Below are positions 63,624-64,000 of a stretch of DNA of 64,000 nt, piece by piece (position 1 is the stretch's first letter; the number at the start of each line of letters is the position of its first letter). The notes under the pieces were generated by a model. That model was not told the DNA's origin. It made no database searches and saw only the letters and a program-made list of their open reading frames with translations. A program made the position numbers and the translations under genes. Source of the stretch: Astropecten irregularis (Eukaryota; Echinodermata; Asteroidea; Paxillosida; Astropectinidae); contig OZ020246.1 of the NCBI GenBank assembly GCA_963971285.1, forward strand, positions 26,200,494 to 26,264,493, given 5' to 3'.

Positions 63624-63718
63624 TAGTCATACACAATGCACATACCCTGTCCTTGGAGTCTGAATTAAGTATTAAACAGGGTTAACCCTTATACAGAGTT
63701 CAAGGCCTTAACCAAATT

Positions 63719-64000
63719 CGAAAACCGATAATCCACACCAGCAAAACAGAATTCAAACAAAATTCTGCCCCCTAAGCGAGGTAATATAGGCACTGGTCGT
63801 GAATTAGAGGATATCCTGAAACAGATAATCCACACCAGCAAAAAACAGAATTCAAACAAAATTCCGCCCCCCTAAACGAGGTAACAGGCACTGGTCGTGA
63901 ATTAGTGGATATCCTGAAACAGATAATCCACACCAGCAAAAAACAGAATTCAAACAAAATTCTGCCCCCCTAAACGAGGTAACAGGCACTGGTCGTGAAT
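63719..64000. repeat. 98-bp minisatellite running off the right edge
   Basis: Three units with spacing of 99 and 98 bp (GAATTCAAACAAAATTC at 63749, 63848 and 63946), each with GATAATCCACACCAGCAAAA, GAGGTAA and GGCACTGGTCGTGAATTAG. Its extent beyond 64000 is unknown. Confidence 0.9.

Overview
This window is animal nuclear DNA, most likely from an echinoderm (a sea star is my best guess, but that rests on general recollection of asteroid repeats and is weak). It contains intron-rich genes with GT..AG splice sites, many foldback and MITE-type repeats, tRNA-derived SINEs and a 200-base assembly gap. The main gene is a hyalin-like extracellular protein built from HYR domains, the module named after the sea urchin hyaline-layer protein hyalin.

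Two genes lie head to head. On the minus strand, nine exons between 19951 and 448 encode the first 383 or so residues of a GPATCH1 ortholog (G-patch domain protein 1, a spliceosome-associated cofactor of a DEAH-box helicase). The rest of that gene lies beyond base 1. On the plus strand, starting at 23256, 35 exons up to 62311 encode about 2779 residues: a signal peptide, one EGF-like domain, one CUB domain, 26 HYR domains and nine EGF-like domains. All internal exons have length divisible by three and sit in phase 1, so the reading frame runs without a break through every junction I assembled. The true 3' end is uncertain; a 15-codon terminal exon at 62734-62780 is a candidate.

The centre of the HYR region (36317-48434) is a tandem array of a four-HYR block, A-B-C-D, present four times. 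In blocks 1, 3 and 4 the B and C domains share one 507-base exon; in block 2 an intron still separates them. Exons of one type are almost identical while the introns around them are mostly unrelated, which suggests exon-limited homogenisation. Several C-terminal EGF domains carry two extra cysteines.

The rest is introns and intergenic DNA packed with repeats. These include three hAT-like non-autonomous families with perfect 8-bp target-site duplications, TTAA-flanked MITEs, Tc1/mariner-like TA-flanked MITEs, a foldback element ending in GGCCAATTTCATAGAGC, an element ending in inverted GGCTCA microsatellites, tRNA-derived SINEs (one copy a perfect palindrome), a LINE reverse-transcriptase tail, a deleted Ty3/Gypsy fragment and a 98-bp minisatellite at the right edge. 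Many are nested in one another. I found no CRISPR array, rRNA gene or convincing functional tRNA gene, and no multi-gene system beyond the two genes described.
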